Below the pieces are notes generated by a model. The model was not told the origin of the DNA, searched no databases, and worked only from the letters and a program-made list of their open reading frames with translations. This document shows, piece by piece, positions 31,301 through 35,636 of a stretch of 35,636 nt of DNA (position 1 is its first letter; the number at the start of each line of letters is the position of its first letter). The stretch is from Bacteroidaceae bacterium. GTDB lineage: Bacteria; Bacteroidota; Bacteroidia; Bacteroidales; Bacteroidaceae. The stretch is taken from NCBI GenBank assembly GCA_900769465.1, contig CAAGGT010000320.1, forward strand, positions 1 through 35,636. The letters run 5' to 3'. Both the position numbers and the translations under genes were made by a program.

Positions 31301-34300
31301 AAGGATCAGGCATGGAGATCGAGCCATGGGAGAACGTGGTGCTTGCACTGAACAGACTCTCATCTAAGTCATATGCAGATAAGAAGAAGTATCTCCGCGA
31401 CTTCCTTACACCTATGTGGGATGCAGTGCTGGCGATCGCAGGAAACACCCGTGACGGTATTGCACGTGTAGAGAGATACCTCATGCTGAAGCATGGGCTC
31501 GAGAGAAACAAGATCTTCGCCAAGAGAGATGCAAGAGAGTACTATCGTACCATGTACGATCTCGTGGCAGAGAGAATGCAGAAGCAGTCCCAGGACCAGA
31601 AGAACGCAGCTCTTGCTGACGCCCAGAAGGCCCTGGCGGATATTGACGCTCAGATGGCAGTAGCGGCATCGTCACAGCTTGGCAGACTTAATGAGGCTAG
31701 AAAGAAGGCGGTTCACGATCTGGAGATCGCTACTCTCGTTATCCGCGGAGACGAGCAGGAGAACGAAAAGGAACTTCAGATGTATTACGATGCGATCGAT
31801 GCTGAGATCGACGTGAAGTATCACGAGTTCAGAGAGAAGGACTACGGCGGATTGACATCGATGTTCATGGACGTGACAGACGTCAAGAGATCAGACTTCC
31901 GCTCTGAAGAGGCATATCACAAGGCAGTGCTTGCGAATCAGAAGCCGAAGTATAAGACTGTAGAGGAGATGGAGGATCATGCTAAGACAGAGGTGTTCTG
32001 GTTCGAGAAGGATCACGACACTACAGATCTCTGGGCTAAGATCAACGCCGCTACCAAGGAGGTGCTCAGACATCAGCATGAAGCAGGAATGATCACCGAC
32101 GAGCAGTACGAGGCAGTACGGGATATGTTCGAGTACTACGTGCCGCTCAGAGGATTTGCAGAGAATACGGCTGAGGACATGTACTCGTACTATATGAGCA
32201 ACACCGGAAGCGGATTCGCGAAGCCGATCATCGCTGCAAAGGGTAGAAAGACCAAGGCCGAGTCACCGCTCGGATGGATCGGATCTATGGCCGAGTCGGC
32301 GATCCAGGCTGACAACAAGAACGACGCGAAGATGAAGCTCTACTACGCCGCTCTCAGAAGACCGGATCTCGGCATCCTTTCTCTTACAGAGACATGGTTC
32401 GAGTATACCGGACAGAAGGACGATCAAGGCAGGAAGATCTTCGCTCCTGCATATCCGCCGGCTACAGACAAGGCGTTGAGCGCGGACGAGCTTCGCGATC
32501 ATATGAATACCTGGGAGGAAGACATGAGGCAGAAGCAGAGCAGGGGAGAAGCCTACAAAGGATCGCAGCGTGTCAACCTGAAGGGTAGTGTGATCTTCCA
32601 GGATACGACAGAGGAGCAGGAGCACGTGATCAGGGTGAAGGTTGCCGGCAAGGACTACAGCATCCTGATCAACGGTAATCCAAGGGCGGCACAGGCGATC
32701 AACGGTCTTCTTAATCCAGAGGCTAACAAGAGCGTCGTAGAGGAGTGGATCGGAGTGGCTAGAAGAGCTCTCTCGTCAATGCTCACATCGTTCTCGCCTC
32801 TCTTCTGGGTGGCAAACTATCAGCGAGATCTTCTCTCGTCTGTGATGAGAGTGTCGGAGAGCGACGGAGTAAAAGCTGCATGGCAGTACTTCAACAACCG
32901 CAGGAAAGCCTGGAGAGTGGCTTCGTACGTATACAAGTATGACGAGGGTACAATGGGGGACAGCTACTACGAGCAGATGTACAAGGAGTTCGCGGAGAAC
33001 GGAGGTATCACAGGATACACAGTCCTGACTACCAACAAGGAGTACGAGAAACTTCTTGAGGACTACGCCAAGAGTATGGGCAGACCGGTAGCCAAGGCGA
33101 TCAAGAATGTTTGGGAGAAATTCATGGGCTTCGGCGAAGCTATCGAGCAGGTATCACGATTCGCGGCTTACCTTACAGCGCGCGAGGCAGGCAAGTCGAT
33201 CGAGGAAGCGGTGAACGCTGCAAAGGAGGTGTCGGTGAACTTCAACAGGAAGGGATCTGCAAATCCGATCTCGATCAAGGAACTGGAGAAGCTCAGAACC
33301 AAGAGCGGCAAGCCTCTCAATATGATACAGAAGATAGCCGCGATCGTTCTCTCTGCAATGCCTAAGTGGATGAAGGAACTCTACTTCTTCTTCAACGCTT
33401 CAGTACAGGCGATCTCGTCATCTGTGAAGCTTGCCAAGAAGAGTCCTGGAAAGGCGGCTGCCTGGGCAGGAATGTACTTCGGAATGAGCATCGCTATGGC
33501 TGTGATCAATAACCTTCTCTCTGGAGACGACGATGACGAGGAGTATCTCGATCTTCCTGATTACCTCCGCCACAGTACGATCCTTATCAAGGTGAGCGAC
33601 AAGTACTATCTTAAATGGAGCTTGCCTCAGGAGATGAGACCGTTCTATGCGTGGGCTGACATCATTGTCAACAAGGCGATGGGTAAGATCCCTCACAAGA
33701 ACGCAGGCGTGGAGATGGCTCTCGCGGCAATGCAGTGGCTTCCGGTCAATCCGTTTGATTCTGAAGATCCTCTGCTCTCGCTTACACCGGATGTGGCTGC
33801 TCCGTTCGCGGAGATCAAGCTCAACCAGACTTCATTCGGAAGCAAGGTGTACAACGATATGCCGTTCATTTCTGAGGAGGTTGCGAATGAGATCCCTGAC
33901 TTCAGAAAGGCCACATCGAAGACCGGCAAGGTATACGTGGATCTTGCAGAGTTCCTGAACGATGTTACCGGAGGAGACGAGGTTACAAGCGGATGGATCG
34001 ACTTCAATCCTGCAAAGCTCGAGCATATTGTCGAAGGTTATGGTGGAGGTATCTACGACTTCGCGAAGATGATGGTGTCTCTTCCTGGATTACTCCTGGG
34101 CGACGAACCAGTCAAGGTAAAGGACATCCCGTTCGTGAACAAGGTGATTCTTTCAGTAGATGAGACAAATATGAACTCTCATACCAACGAAGCGTTCATA
34201 CACTACAAGAACGTAGCGGACAACGCTAAGCGAGTGGAGGGTGAATACAGGGCTTCCGACAAACCGGAAAGAGCCGACGCTTACAGGCAGGAGGACGACT

Positions 34301-34800
34301 GGAGGATTTACTTGCTCTACAAGCAGTACGAGGACGACTTCAAGGAGATCAAGGAGAAACTGGATGCAGCGGCCGATCAGACAGAGATCGATCTCCTGAG
34401 AGAGCAGCAGAATGATCTTCGCGAGATGTTCCTGAACGACATAGCGAACAACGTGCATGCAGACGCCGAAGTGCAGATGCGTTACGACATGAAACGCTAT
34501 GAGAGCGAACTCAGAGAGTTCCTAGAGCCTGTGACCGATGCCAATAAGGAAAGGCTGGAAATGAAGAAACAGCGCAACTGGAAGGCTATGAACAAGGCCA
34601 GAAGGCAACGCGATTCTCTCAGAAGGCTTCCTGAGTATAAACTGGCTGAGTCGGCGAAGAAGGATATCAGGGAGTTGAAGGAGAAACTCTCAGTCCTGGA
34701 TACCATGACGATACCGGAACAGAGGGATTCATTCCTTAGTAAACTCCAGATAGACTACGACGAGATCGTCAAAAAGCTAGGAGAGTTGAATATAGAGTAG
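19393..34800 (+). CDS. Giant polyvalent ejection protein (5135 aa) with zincin, ART and nuclease-like domains
   Basis: Domains seen, by residue: tandem WDADRW repeats (6-43, 58-95); coiled coil (100-280); hydrophobic Gly/Ala segments (398-486, 577-640); zincin with HERQH (1178-1182); low-complexity linker with a nested ORF (1269-1340); a Cys domain (C1498, C1540-x2-C1543) with barrel-like strands (1425-2010); Ala/Lys helix (about 2160-2197); zincin HEIQH (2406-2410) with E2524; ART-like domain (about 2615-2790); zincin HEVQH (2947-2951) with E2979; a large LPD-type domain (3027-3545, IDEIQSQ, GEGMKGFYDK); BECR/MuF-C-like nuclease (3557-3720, candidate H3612); helical regions; an LPD38-like region (4469-4650); a membrane helix near 4689; and a coiled-coil tail. 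Polyvalent proteins are thought to enter with phage DNA and disarm the host. Domain names are from motifs only. Third and last gene of its operon. Confidence 0.93.
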   Translation: MQDERKYLIEIPGMEGSDVWDADRWERNKDKLLNDHSDVNVFELGAYDPEDEQEGDQFLISMEGMDGGDLWDADRWNRNKERFLAENPTATVNRVRYVDYWGDKADENRAKRSELMQPDEARNAKLAELGYYDDITGGQVDFDINAPSSIGLKPLSSAVKENSVSGATEYLDPRVQEFFANDSAYTERQAEIARLDAEYEQNPAVIRYREWQAQQAEEQARYAEDLKQRIKADLEENVDPAKAAEGERAKYAHYGMQGRYLADIEDIEENAKKERYATALKFLEKAEFAREHAGKGTVSGVAIGAKGAAQQFGAGIGEFAHGKALDAVTQGDIEAYNEIGDILTGLEERLGSVKAENITPEILEEYLTKDEQALILAFYEYNRAMAEAQQDMSKWYKGGKIFAESVPFMLEFLATGGIFEAASGGASKLAAKGMTGALAKWLAKSGAKTAGKAVLKAGKALAGAAAGTLARTIASPGTYKRMAEASVEVDDQGHLHRGANAARAAADMYIENLSEISGGLIGKTLGYVGSGVGKAASWAFSKTPFAKYGTMLANNQLMQTIGAGIKSFMPKLEALGFHGLPEEIGEEFIGNAIRDLSGLQPGAFREMFEDDNFGSMLIGFAPMTLIGAAGGVANVAIVNAQAASLGKDLRDMFSHAYDKEHVDHMMSSLDTAETPEQMQQAVKPLVSSVISAMESGMITQEQGEFEIESIYQYAGLVAQNKALLFGKKDQDRQLADAKKAELEQEYGTFWQDREGKQDVQVAKLDNGSTVFVVSTPEADGKIMTVDTQTGQKGFANTADIATEEVEGESVQNSRTMSLDQFLNTRIALERQTAEQNRMLRETQEQIDALRSEIRPGTKINLGTEGSPVILFATGSNNAGVVVMDQNGAQSTLSWEQAADALGKPIIVKTDAQISDALVAEKAAELAERRKARANASLAAVAAEQAATEVTEAAVAENRHIPMKEDGTVNEAAFWEQDPEGYVAWNDEQNQDGGQDSLQQIAIAKMELTRLLDEQTAAQNTSNPEIRKAAKAEATRLAERIAQLDAIEQSYAQALEEEIQAVQETQATPTAEMSEQDLEQMDTQYQNIFGKTKVRAERVRIMQEYLDKLSEGSTPNRVLTKENYREVMAEAGCTEGAIKRVEEAIKKGRGVAGFASAGTAFVVADTIKSIEEARITYIHERQHILNSGNRQHIKDMAEALGSRENALVILENLVGSIAIEEYENDSLDQLADEIICRSMEIAYTAEDFSVALQEKGVSQEVIDVINNIDNGQNTTQSNLAARRRSGRDSYADRSGRENHSENGRNSEQVSGGLLGQEETGSLGSRGRGDGSRGSGEPGAEVSSDETPFRITAEEDAAYMEAIKAGDLPEANLSDETKAELAEKDLVMEGGAIMSTEYAALKHETGYQTPIERNTDADGVRFSVATMPAWKEHYMSQEEAERRVVQYLESFVERVTANELVNGVVSHGKHRYGKKESGSFAGPLRTNVEYIVTFDLDTSCPRTFQYLNFVKVIERRIGRPLTQIESIQLTEIMRMYGQQIPCVYCYSENKRQALKQYYTDYMTSRHAVISAKTEEAALAAMYGHEDGKKGESDDPKVALTPAAYKVFKNWRSNPKGTYNPTLRMLWRQYSSDRNSVLTLLDSRAASGVINVDQSDELIAKKIGTELGVSSPRALKVIEEIVAEWKWNTIESKAHDDFTPVDEDDIWVNEKALDLWRDMTSYAKSASSAKGVLRYTPYTDELKKLSQEDRDYINGMGGVRMHSSNDFRIDYVIDYFQFMADMALYKMFGHTYTKSPEFVRIFGNSGYKINMSIAAYQDENGNIRPNVDEGFDWNEAKELRRLFPNAGTMLMATSDEQLQMALDSDWIDMCIPFHRSGLPKAVWYNMRLWTDYENKQKELFYNTTEMTEQLVADGVEIPAKAKPEDIEKLYLEHFNIEVAYNKKGERIKPHFLPGPTKVDDVDIPGHNDDHQRYLDLCKKWGVKPRFQGIKVKDNTPEGNGRIVDITEHPRYMIFVKETARTDTPQTPVQFNFDQPSEALGGKTPMEYAFDELEARAMAESELAGGKVNDIYNSLNQDQFGIIDQFISTVIRHKEETGEDYPLDYITPEARDWFLVQRKALEEAFQGVESIPYHRNEYDELGNLVEGVGLENARREEEERIAAEEKAAKEAAKAAKAAARKAAAAARKAAAEAKKAAKETKTPVDLVEEAKKALEDEVMMRFIGEEGAARLDAAIEASVYMDNLNVARSMEATGKDARAIKAATGWERGADNKWRYEQEDFEFKAKPGKKKTFKLSDLIHDIMLFEAYPQLRDIKVQYAKLSKGSAGEVAVDKDGNRMIRISSELYRAQNPVIVKAIKEFTAQYPDVVMRINAGRGTEEDKKILRDNLGAVMTLNEKYVDELGGKDTLAHEIQHLIQEYEGFAQGGNASQIDTTDPKVRAEVERVRRIQEAERKLIEDYIDKAKAIFGRGKLAELGGNRAEAVRLRAEYDKLIRQIRMHERNYLALQKSLSDTYAKLGDEGYARLAGEVEARNVEKRMDMTDEQRRLSLIEDTQDVAKEDQIFILDNLMMNYDEMADVSFRITPEEDAEYMKAVETGDLEKAQQMVDEAARKAGYTQKVYRVDEYEGDRDRYKGVRGGVYYAESLDYFDHSDTGYHREDAEPFYINTDGFFDPMNEMRNLIVNAWADILGRESDFEKYGIEDESDTDRGQYNDGEEILTTSTDGLAYAAQEQGYKGVILRDIPQRGTSGAFTEYAIFDSDKVKSADAVTYDNDGNVIPLSERFQDDNEDIRFSVTGEVALYHDMTPQGRARMQDYFKAQEMNMHLRPDWNAEYDENARKIKMATGWEKGVDGLWRYEVEDIKMKPIMSWLFSREELTLGDIVEDGELLRLYPSLADIRIVKKQTLDDMNAWYNSGTKEMGLPFATVQDAYYHNGGRMFDMYASIMNDDILHEVQHAIQFIEGFADGGSSSYYGREAYNALAGEVEARNVVSRSLYTPEMRRQMLLATTEDTDRVDQGVVKPRRWRAGEIRFRMSNDNQEIFVSNAACAVEGIKQEKATPEQWLKMLEKNGGLKAGEDKWMGLSDWLKASDKKTLTKQEVLDFINEHMIIIEEQHYAEVDEQKAVKDIAVRIANGNSLEDLQEMINEHAESASRFDAENEDEDFDLDSWLMDIMVDEFGDDFATAYTIEDAYIEYADVDWWDLSNEPVEGEEGERPINETRLDYTTIGLNNRHEIALTVPTIESWNEDDALHFGDAGDGRAVAWIRFGETTDESGNKVLVIDEIQSQRHQEGREEGYRPKDFWPLRTKYLTTRTVNDSFYRDMEEKYGEAFSEAYTEEDFRKVMSESDFSQMLMLMEYFERASNDYIPYRNSVPDAPFDKNWHELAMKRMLRYAAENGYDVIAWTKGDQQAARYNIGGVISEIKATKYPRGYEVVSFGKNGSVVHNEVFADESAMAGVYGKEMAKRIIESVDALEPSETATISGDNLRVGGEGMKGFYDKILPAFMDKYGKKWGVKTTDIELPKLEEAGRVMHSVPVTEEMKESVMEGQVIFRTVEDNAGTSPEYYELVDALFNDEKGLAEKYQMRYFDIATTASFYKKIGIQGERFTIKYGTISAHFKKDKDHTMTKDAWYAIPKALNEPIFVTKYGDKANKYRIYTSIQIGERYVIVGVDVIKSNQGKDKPMIEINSIKTIFAAKRVSDQETVVCYNEKITPEQEALLDGRNFRQYPSIQELSDNKGSDKTETVNTNKKNIVEKNDDTAFRVVTDQETIDWSNEDENVSFRTVGTPTEQIVAEGVNFSKKDLASLAGEIFAALPEESRRKITDRLNGNLLGLQDAIMQIPTDLAVKEEWSEEDKEVATAIAAVMTDAAGQPMTRPFTAREALWVLYDATNKETDLVSEASRALVKRNLGFDSASLELQEILDDYVNFRTVGNDKIDAATDMYNYETSLWTERLKESWLDMNQSVESLQRAMAEGSGMEIEPWENVVLALNRLSSKSYADKKKYLRDFLTPMWDAVLAIAGNTRDGIARVERYLMLKHGLERNKIFAKRDAREYYRTMYDLVAERMQKQSQDQKNAALADAQKALADIDAQMAVAASSQLGRLNEARKKAVHDLEIATLVIRGDEQENEKELQMYYDAIDAEIDVKYHEFREKDYGGLTSMFMDVTDVKRSDFRSEEAYHKAVLANQKPKYKTVEEMEDHAKTEVFWFEKDHDTTDLWAKINAATKEVLRHQHEAGMITDEQYEAVRDMFEYYVPLRGFAENTAEDMYSYYMSNTGSGFAKPIIAAKGRKTKAESPLGWIGSMAESAIQADNKNDAKMKLYYAALRRPDLGILSLTETWFEYTGQKDDQGRKIFAPAYPPATDKALSADELRDHMNTWEEDMRQKQSRGEAYKGSQRVNLKGSVIFQDTTEEQEHVIRVKVAGKDYSILINGNPRAAQAINGLLNPEANKSVVEEWIGVARRALSSMLTSFSPLFWVANYQRDLLSSVMRVSESDGVKAAWQYFNNRRKAWRVASYVYKYDEGTMGDSYYEQMYKEFAENGGITGYTVLTTNKEYEKLLEDYAKSMGRPVAKAIKNVWEKFMGFGEAIEQVSRFAAYLTAREAGKSIEEAVNAAKEVSVNFNRKGSANPISIKELEKLRTKSGKPLNMIQKIAAIVLSAMPKWMKELYFFFNASVQAISSSVKLAKKSPGKAAAWAGMYFGMSIAMAVINNLLSGDDDDEEYLDLPDYLRHSTILIKVSDKYYLKWSLPQEMRPFYAWADIIVNKAMGKIPHKNAGVEMALAAMQWLPVNPFDSEDPLLSLTPDVAAPFAEIKLNQTSFGSKVYNDMPFISEEVANEIPDFRKATSKTGKVYVDLAEFLNDVTGGDEVTSGWIDFNPAKLEHIVEGYGGGIYDFAKMMVSLPGLLLGDEPVKVKDIPFVNKVILSVDETNMNSHTNEAFIHYKNVADNAKRVEGEYRASDKPERADAYRQEDDWRIYLLYKQYEDDFKEIKEKLDAAADQTEIDLLREQQNDLREMFLNDIANNVHADAEVQMRYDMKRYESELREFLEPVTDANKERLEMKKQRNWKAMNKARRQRDSLRRLPEYKLAESAKKDIRELKEKLSVLDTMTIPEQRDSFLSKLQIDYDEIVKKLGELNIE
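23198..23413 (+). CDS. Nested out-of-frame ORF inside the giant gene (71 aa)
   Basis: ATG 23198 to TAA 23411-23413, in the +1 frame, with three in-frame stops just upstream (23171, 23180, 23183). It reads MDKTLHRVTLLQGEGADEIH, MQIDLDERTIAKMAEIASRY and PEGYWDRKKLDLLDLADEEM, which looks like a folded acidic protein. The main frame here is a Gly/Ser/Arg/Glu-rich linker that uses CGA, AGG and GGG, whereas the nested frame uses GAC/GAG/CTG/CTC like the rest of the window. So the linker may be overprinted by a real second gene. It needs translation evidence; other explanations include an old gene fused over. Confidence 0.55.
   Translation: MDKTLHRVTLLQGEGADEIHMQIDLDERTIAKMAEIASRYPEGYWDRKKLDLLDLADEEMDLEDQENQEQK
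25912..25953 (+). repeat. Two 21-base tandem repeats in the Ala/Lys-rich helix
   Basis: GCAGCCAGAAAAGCGGCG starts at 25912 and again at 25933, giving two 21-base units within an AAARKAAAAARKAAAEAKKA helix. Slippage here would change the helix length by whole heptads, in frame. Confidence 0.6.
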
Positions 34801-34805
34801 AAGAC

Positions 34806-34836
34806 AAGGGAGGGCATAATGCTCTCCCTTTCTTTG
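34806..34836 (+). terminator. Terminator after the ejection operon
   Basis: AAGGGAGGGCAT and ATGCTCTCCCTT form a 12-pair stem with one wobble and a very short loop, followed by TCTTT. It ends the operon of the giant protein and separates it from the tail genes. Confidence 0.8.
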
Positions 34837-34905
34837 TAAACATAAAGTCCACGATCATAGGCGATTGCCCAAATTTGTTGTGTTCGCGAAATAGGCTTAT
34901 TTAAA
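34836..34905 (+). promoter_or_regulatory. Regulatory region ahead of tail genes
   Basis: GTAAACATAAAGTCC (34836-34850) matches the motif before the ejection operon with one difference. Further on, TTTG (34874-34877) and TATTTAAA (34898-34905) with 20 bases between them give a fair -33/-7 pair, though only the TAnnT part of the -7 matches. The start codon at 34915 is so close that the transcript would be nearly leaderless. Confidence 0.4.
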
Positions 34906-34914
34906 CGATTTGTT

Positions 34915-35238
34915 ATGAAGAAACTGATAAAAGGATCAGAGTGCAGAATGGAGGTTTCTGTCCCCAGGAGAGGACAGTATACGCCGTATGATTTCCACTT
35001 TGAAGTAGAGTATTATACCAGCCCCAGTAAGAGGGTAGTGGTGGACAAGGATCTATGTATACCTATGGAGCATGAGGGCGGAGATGACTATAAGTTCCTC
35101 GTGCCCTTCGACTCGTCACTCGTCGGCGTCGGCAATGTGATCGTCGAGGTGGTGATGCATATACCGGACGACATCTTTCCGGACGGTATCAGGACAGAGA
35201 GGAAGAGAGACAAGAAAGTCGTTAAGGTGATCGCGTAA
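34915..35238 (+). CDS. Tail-region beta-rich protein (107 aa)
   Basis: Small beta sandwich in style: MKKLIKGSECRMEVSVPRRG, then DFHFEVEYYTSPSKRVVV, FLVPFDSSLVGVGNVIVEVV and DDIFPDGIRTERKRDKKVV. Proteins of this shape lie just upstream of tail fibre genes in Bacteroides phages. The function is unknown; possibly a baseplate or fibre-attachment part. Precedes the next gene by one base. Confidence 0.65.
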   Translation: MKKLIKGSECRMEVSVPRRGQYTPYDFHFEVEYYTSPSKRVVVDKDLCIPMEHEGGDDYKFLVPFDSSLVGVGNVIVEVVMHIPDDIFPDGIRTERKRDKKVVKVIA

Positions 35239-35239
35239 T

Positions 35240-35431
35240 ATGCAGGAGATCGAGGCATACGTTGTGCAAGATCCTGGCGAGATCGAAGCGGAGATCCTGG
35301 AAGATGACAAGACTGCAATCCAGGCACAGTGCGGTTGCGACAGAGTGAGCACGGCACTCATGGCTTCCGACGGAGTCCTCTACGACGGAGATTCACAACC
35401 TTTATTTACAACAGAGAAATGGGAAAATTAA
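35240..35431 (+). CDS. Small acidic protein (63 aa)
   Basis: Begins MQEIEAYVVQDPGEIEAEIL and continues TAIQAQCGCDRVSTALMASD, then YDGDSQPLFTTEKWEN. Acidic N-terminus, a CGC motif in the middle. No family. Overlaps the next start by 13 bases. Same tail-gene operon. Confidence 0.6.
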   Translation: MQEIEAYVVQDPGEIEAEILEDDKTAIQAQCGCDRVSTALMASDGVLYDGDSQPLFTTEKWEN

Positions 35432-35636
35432 GACAAACAACAGCGCAGATACAGGAACTCCTCGACAAGGTGGAGAATGGAGAAGCCGGAGGTGGCGGTC
35501 TCAAATACGCAACCGAAAGGACGGCATACATTACAAAGTTAGAGCATTCAGGTGGTGTTCAGGACTATGAGATTACCGAAGAGCAAAGAGCATATAACAA
35601 GGAAACGATTGAATCAGTAGACTATCCTATCATATC
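35419..35636 (+). CDS. Tail-fibre-like protein, N-terminal part (cut by window edge)
   Basis: ATG 35419; open to the window edge for 72 codons. Starts MGKLRQTTAQIQELLDKVEN, then GEAGGGGLKYATERTAYITK. This opening is typical of trimeric fibre or adhesin proteins in Bacteroidales phages, with an amphipathic helix followed by a Gly-rich hinge. Receptor binding is inferred from layout only. Confidence 0.55.
   Translation, partial: MGKLRQTTAQIQELLDKVENGEAGGGGLKYATERTAYITKLEHSGGVQDYEITEEQRAYNKETIESVDYPII

Noticed and set aside
32394..33365. Rightward out-of-frame ORFs at 32394-32588 and 33111-33365 in the giant gene
   Set aside because: They overlap well-structured main-frame domains and have Arg/Gly/Gln-rich shadow composition, unlike the 23198 ORF.

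Overview
The window looks like about 36 kb of a temperate, P22-like podovirus of a Bacteroidales host (Bacteroides/Prevotella type). The clues are a promoter with the Bacteroidetes -33/-7 form (ATTG, 19 bases, TATATTTG), many small proteins of the kind seen in Bacteroidales phages, a Bacteroidales-type tyrosine integrase, and a three-gene DNA-ejection set that ends in a giant polyvalent protein. The attachment core lies inside phage genes on both sides. This suggests an attP, meaning free or circular phage DNA rather than an integrated prophage.

Layout. Bases 1-14545 are transcribed leftward. From right to left they carry a Cro-like protein and an excisionase-like HTH protein, a hairpin-rich leader, two tiny proteins, a structured element and a tRNA. 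A replication/recombination block follows: Rad52-like annealing protein, Gp157, NinB-like protein, an O/DnaD-like initiator, a DnaC-like loader, a ParB-like protein, HTH proteins, SSB, a DUF1064 nuclease and a DnaA-domain-IV-like protein. Next is an AT-rich island of very small, tightly coupled genes (about 1.4-5.7 kb) with an HNH/NUMOD endonuclease, DUF3310 and MazG-like proteins. At the left edge a presumed virion gene runs off the window. Bases 14673-17737 run rightward: CI-like repressor, two exported lysogeny-region cargo proteins, attP with integrase arm sites, and the integrase. Bases 17875-35636 also run rightward: two ejection-type proteins, a 5135-residue polyvalent protein of 15.4 kb, a terminator, and three tail-region genes, the last cut by the window edge.

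How it works together. CI and Cro face each other across an operator region with repeated TTTACTAATAA boxes. Leftward early transcription makes the initiator and the loader. Four phased ATCGGCGC iterons beside an AT-rich stretch lie inside the initiator gene, as in the lambda O gene, and probably form the phage origin. Host DnaB would be loaded by the DnaC-like protein. Integration targets the 3' part of a tRNA-Arg(ACG). The ejection proteins and the giant protein (three HExxH zincin-like domains, one ART-like domain, one BECR/MuF-C-like nuclease domain and an LPD38-like region) are probably carried in the virion and delivered into the cell with the DNA.

Most unusual signals: a 71-codon ORF nested out of frame in the giant gene; the iteron/AT-rich origin; a recurring F-R/F-S motif at domain boundaries of the giant protein; a 15-base motif in front of four transcription units; and four single-base frameshifts in small leftward genes, although the 15.4 kb ORF is intact.
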